A stretch of DNA of 64,000 nucleotides, taken from contig JAAFJM010000002.1 of the NCBI GenBank assembly GCA_013298895.1, forward strand, positions 217,314-281,313. The letters run 5' to 3'. A model generated the notes under the pieces. The model ran no database searches, was not told the origin of the DNA, and saw only the letters and a program-made list of their open reading frames with translations. Made by a program: the position numbers and the translations under genes. Below are positions 63,669 through 64,000 of the stretch, piece after piece. Positions within the stretch are counted from its first letter, which is position 1, and each line of letters starts with the position of its first letter. Source of the stretch: Bacteroidota bacterium. Its GTDB lineage: Bacteria > Bacteroidota > Bacteroidia > UKL13-3.

Positions 63669-64000
63669 TTATTCGGCAGATGCTTTTATTTTGATTTCGC
63701 CAGAGCTGGCTTTTTCAAATATTTTAGCTTCAATTTCGGCTGTTAATTCTGGATTATCGCCTAAAATTTGTTTTACCGAATCGCGGCCTTGGCCTAATTT
63801 GGTATCATTATAACTGAACCATGAACCTGATTTTTTAATGATTTCGTACTCTACACCTAAGTCAATGGTTTCGCCTAAACGACTCACACCTTCACCATAA
63901 ATAATATCGAACTCTACGGTACGGAAAGGAGGCGATAATTTATTTTTAGCCACTTTAACGCGTGTGCGGTTTCCAATAATTTCTACACCTTCTTTTATTT
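63669..64000 (-). CDS. recA: Recombinase RecA, C-terminal part (5' end beyond window)
   Basis: About 110 C-terminal codons are present. The frame continues past the track's 94-residue ORF to the window edge ([19 protein letters not shown]), and the rest reads [30 protein letters not shown] and [18 protein letters not shown], which is the RecA core end and C-terminal domain. The internal Met of the track is not the start. RecA catalyses strand exchange and SOS induction. Ends with a strong hairpin terminator. Confidence 0.95.
   Translation of the reverse strand, partial: IKEGVEIIGNRTRVKVAKNKLSPPFRTVEFDIIYGEGVSRLGETIDLGVEYEIIKKSGSWFSYNDTKLGQGRDSVKQILGDNPELTAEIEAKIFEKASSGEIKIKASAE

Noticed and set aside
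1-64000. CRISPR array, prophage, rRNA operon or insertion sequence
   Set aside because: No regularly spaced direct repeats, integrase or transposase, phage structural genes or rRNA sequence were seen.

Overview
The window is an AT-rich chromosomal segment from a member of the Bacteroidota. The evidence is taxon-restricted gene content: a 2422-residue SprA (outer-membrane translocon of the type IX secretion system, T9SS), two PorG-like DUF6089 proteins, a PorV/PorQ-family protein, proteins with T9SS type A-like and type B-like C-terminal sorting domains, a TonB-dependent receptor with an N-terminal carboxypeptidase-regulatory-like domain, DUF4293 and DUF6588 proteins, and candidate promoters of the TAnnTTTG type. 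T9SS and gliding-type genes suggest an environmental lineage, but the order cannot be fixed from this sequence. Both window edges cut genes: rarA on the left and recA on the right.

Layout. 1-9.1 kb: rarA (partial), rpoN-aat, two tandem PorG-like genes, trmB, a RhlE-type DEAD-box helicase, a DUF4293 membrane protein and a thiolase. 9.1-18.7 kb: an intergenic stretch with a dispersed repeat and a start-less ORF, sppA, a 2OG-Fe(II) oxygenase, an exonuclease/GIY-YIG fusion, two secreted adhesin-like proteins (one type B sorted, one with a PKD domain), a group III truncated globin, a DUF6588 protein, and a marR-yceI operon headed by a near-perfect 32-bp palindrome. 18.8-26.7 kb: the ruvA-sprA operon. 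26.7-38.5 kb: mostly single housekeeping genes (LpxH-like phosphoesterase, VanZ, NlpC/P60 peptidase, HPt protein, prmA, AlbA_2-HTH regulator, alkyltransferase-like protein, ureohydrolase-fold protein without metal ligands, NAD-dependent epimerase, SET protein, uridine kinase, APH-like kinase, AhpE-type peroxiredoxin, TPR lipoprotein). 38.6-42.6 kb: a small accessory region, with a four-helix-bundle gene flanked by inverted repeats, then hmgA and hppD (tyrosine catabolism) separated by a DUF1016 fragment, an antitoxin-like ORF and a hicBA toxin-antitoxin pair. 42.7-48.1 kb: LOG-family hydrolase, diacylglycerol kinase, tRNA-Pro and tRNA-Ser, a double-AAA CbxX-type ATPase, greA-HIT. 48.2-57 kb: a three-gene outer-membrane operon (TonB receptor, 1280-residue T9SS cargo-like protein, PorV/PorQ-family barrel). 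57-64 kb: a 2-hydroxyacid dehydrogenase, flavin reductase, lpxK-PNP, a membrane pyrophosphatase with an unusual Cys/Met-rich tail, and recA (partial).

Functional themes are the cell envelope and protein export (sprA, PorG/PorV relatives, sorted cargo, TonB receptor, sppA, lpxK, LpxH-like), DNA maintenance (rarA, ruvA, recA, exonuclease/GIY-YIG, alkyltransferase-like protein) and tyrosine degradation. No CRISPR array, rRNA operon, transposase or integrated phage was seen. The strongest candidates for something new are the metal-site-like tail on the pyrophosphatase, the inverted-repeat-bounded four-helix-bundle gene, the dispersed 32-bp repeat, and the duplicated N-terminal domain of the double-AAA ATPase.
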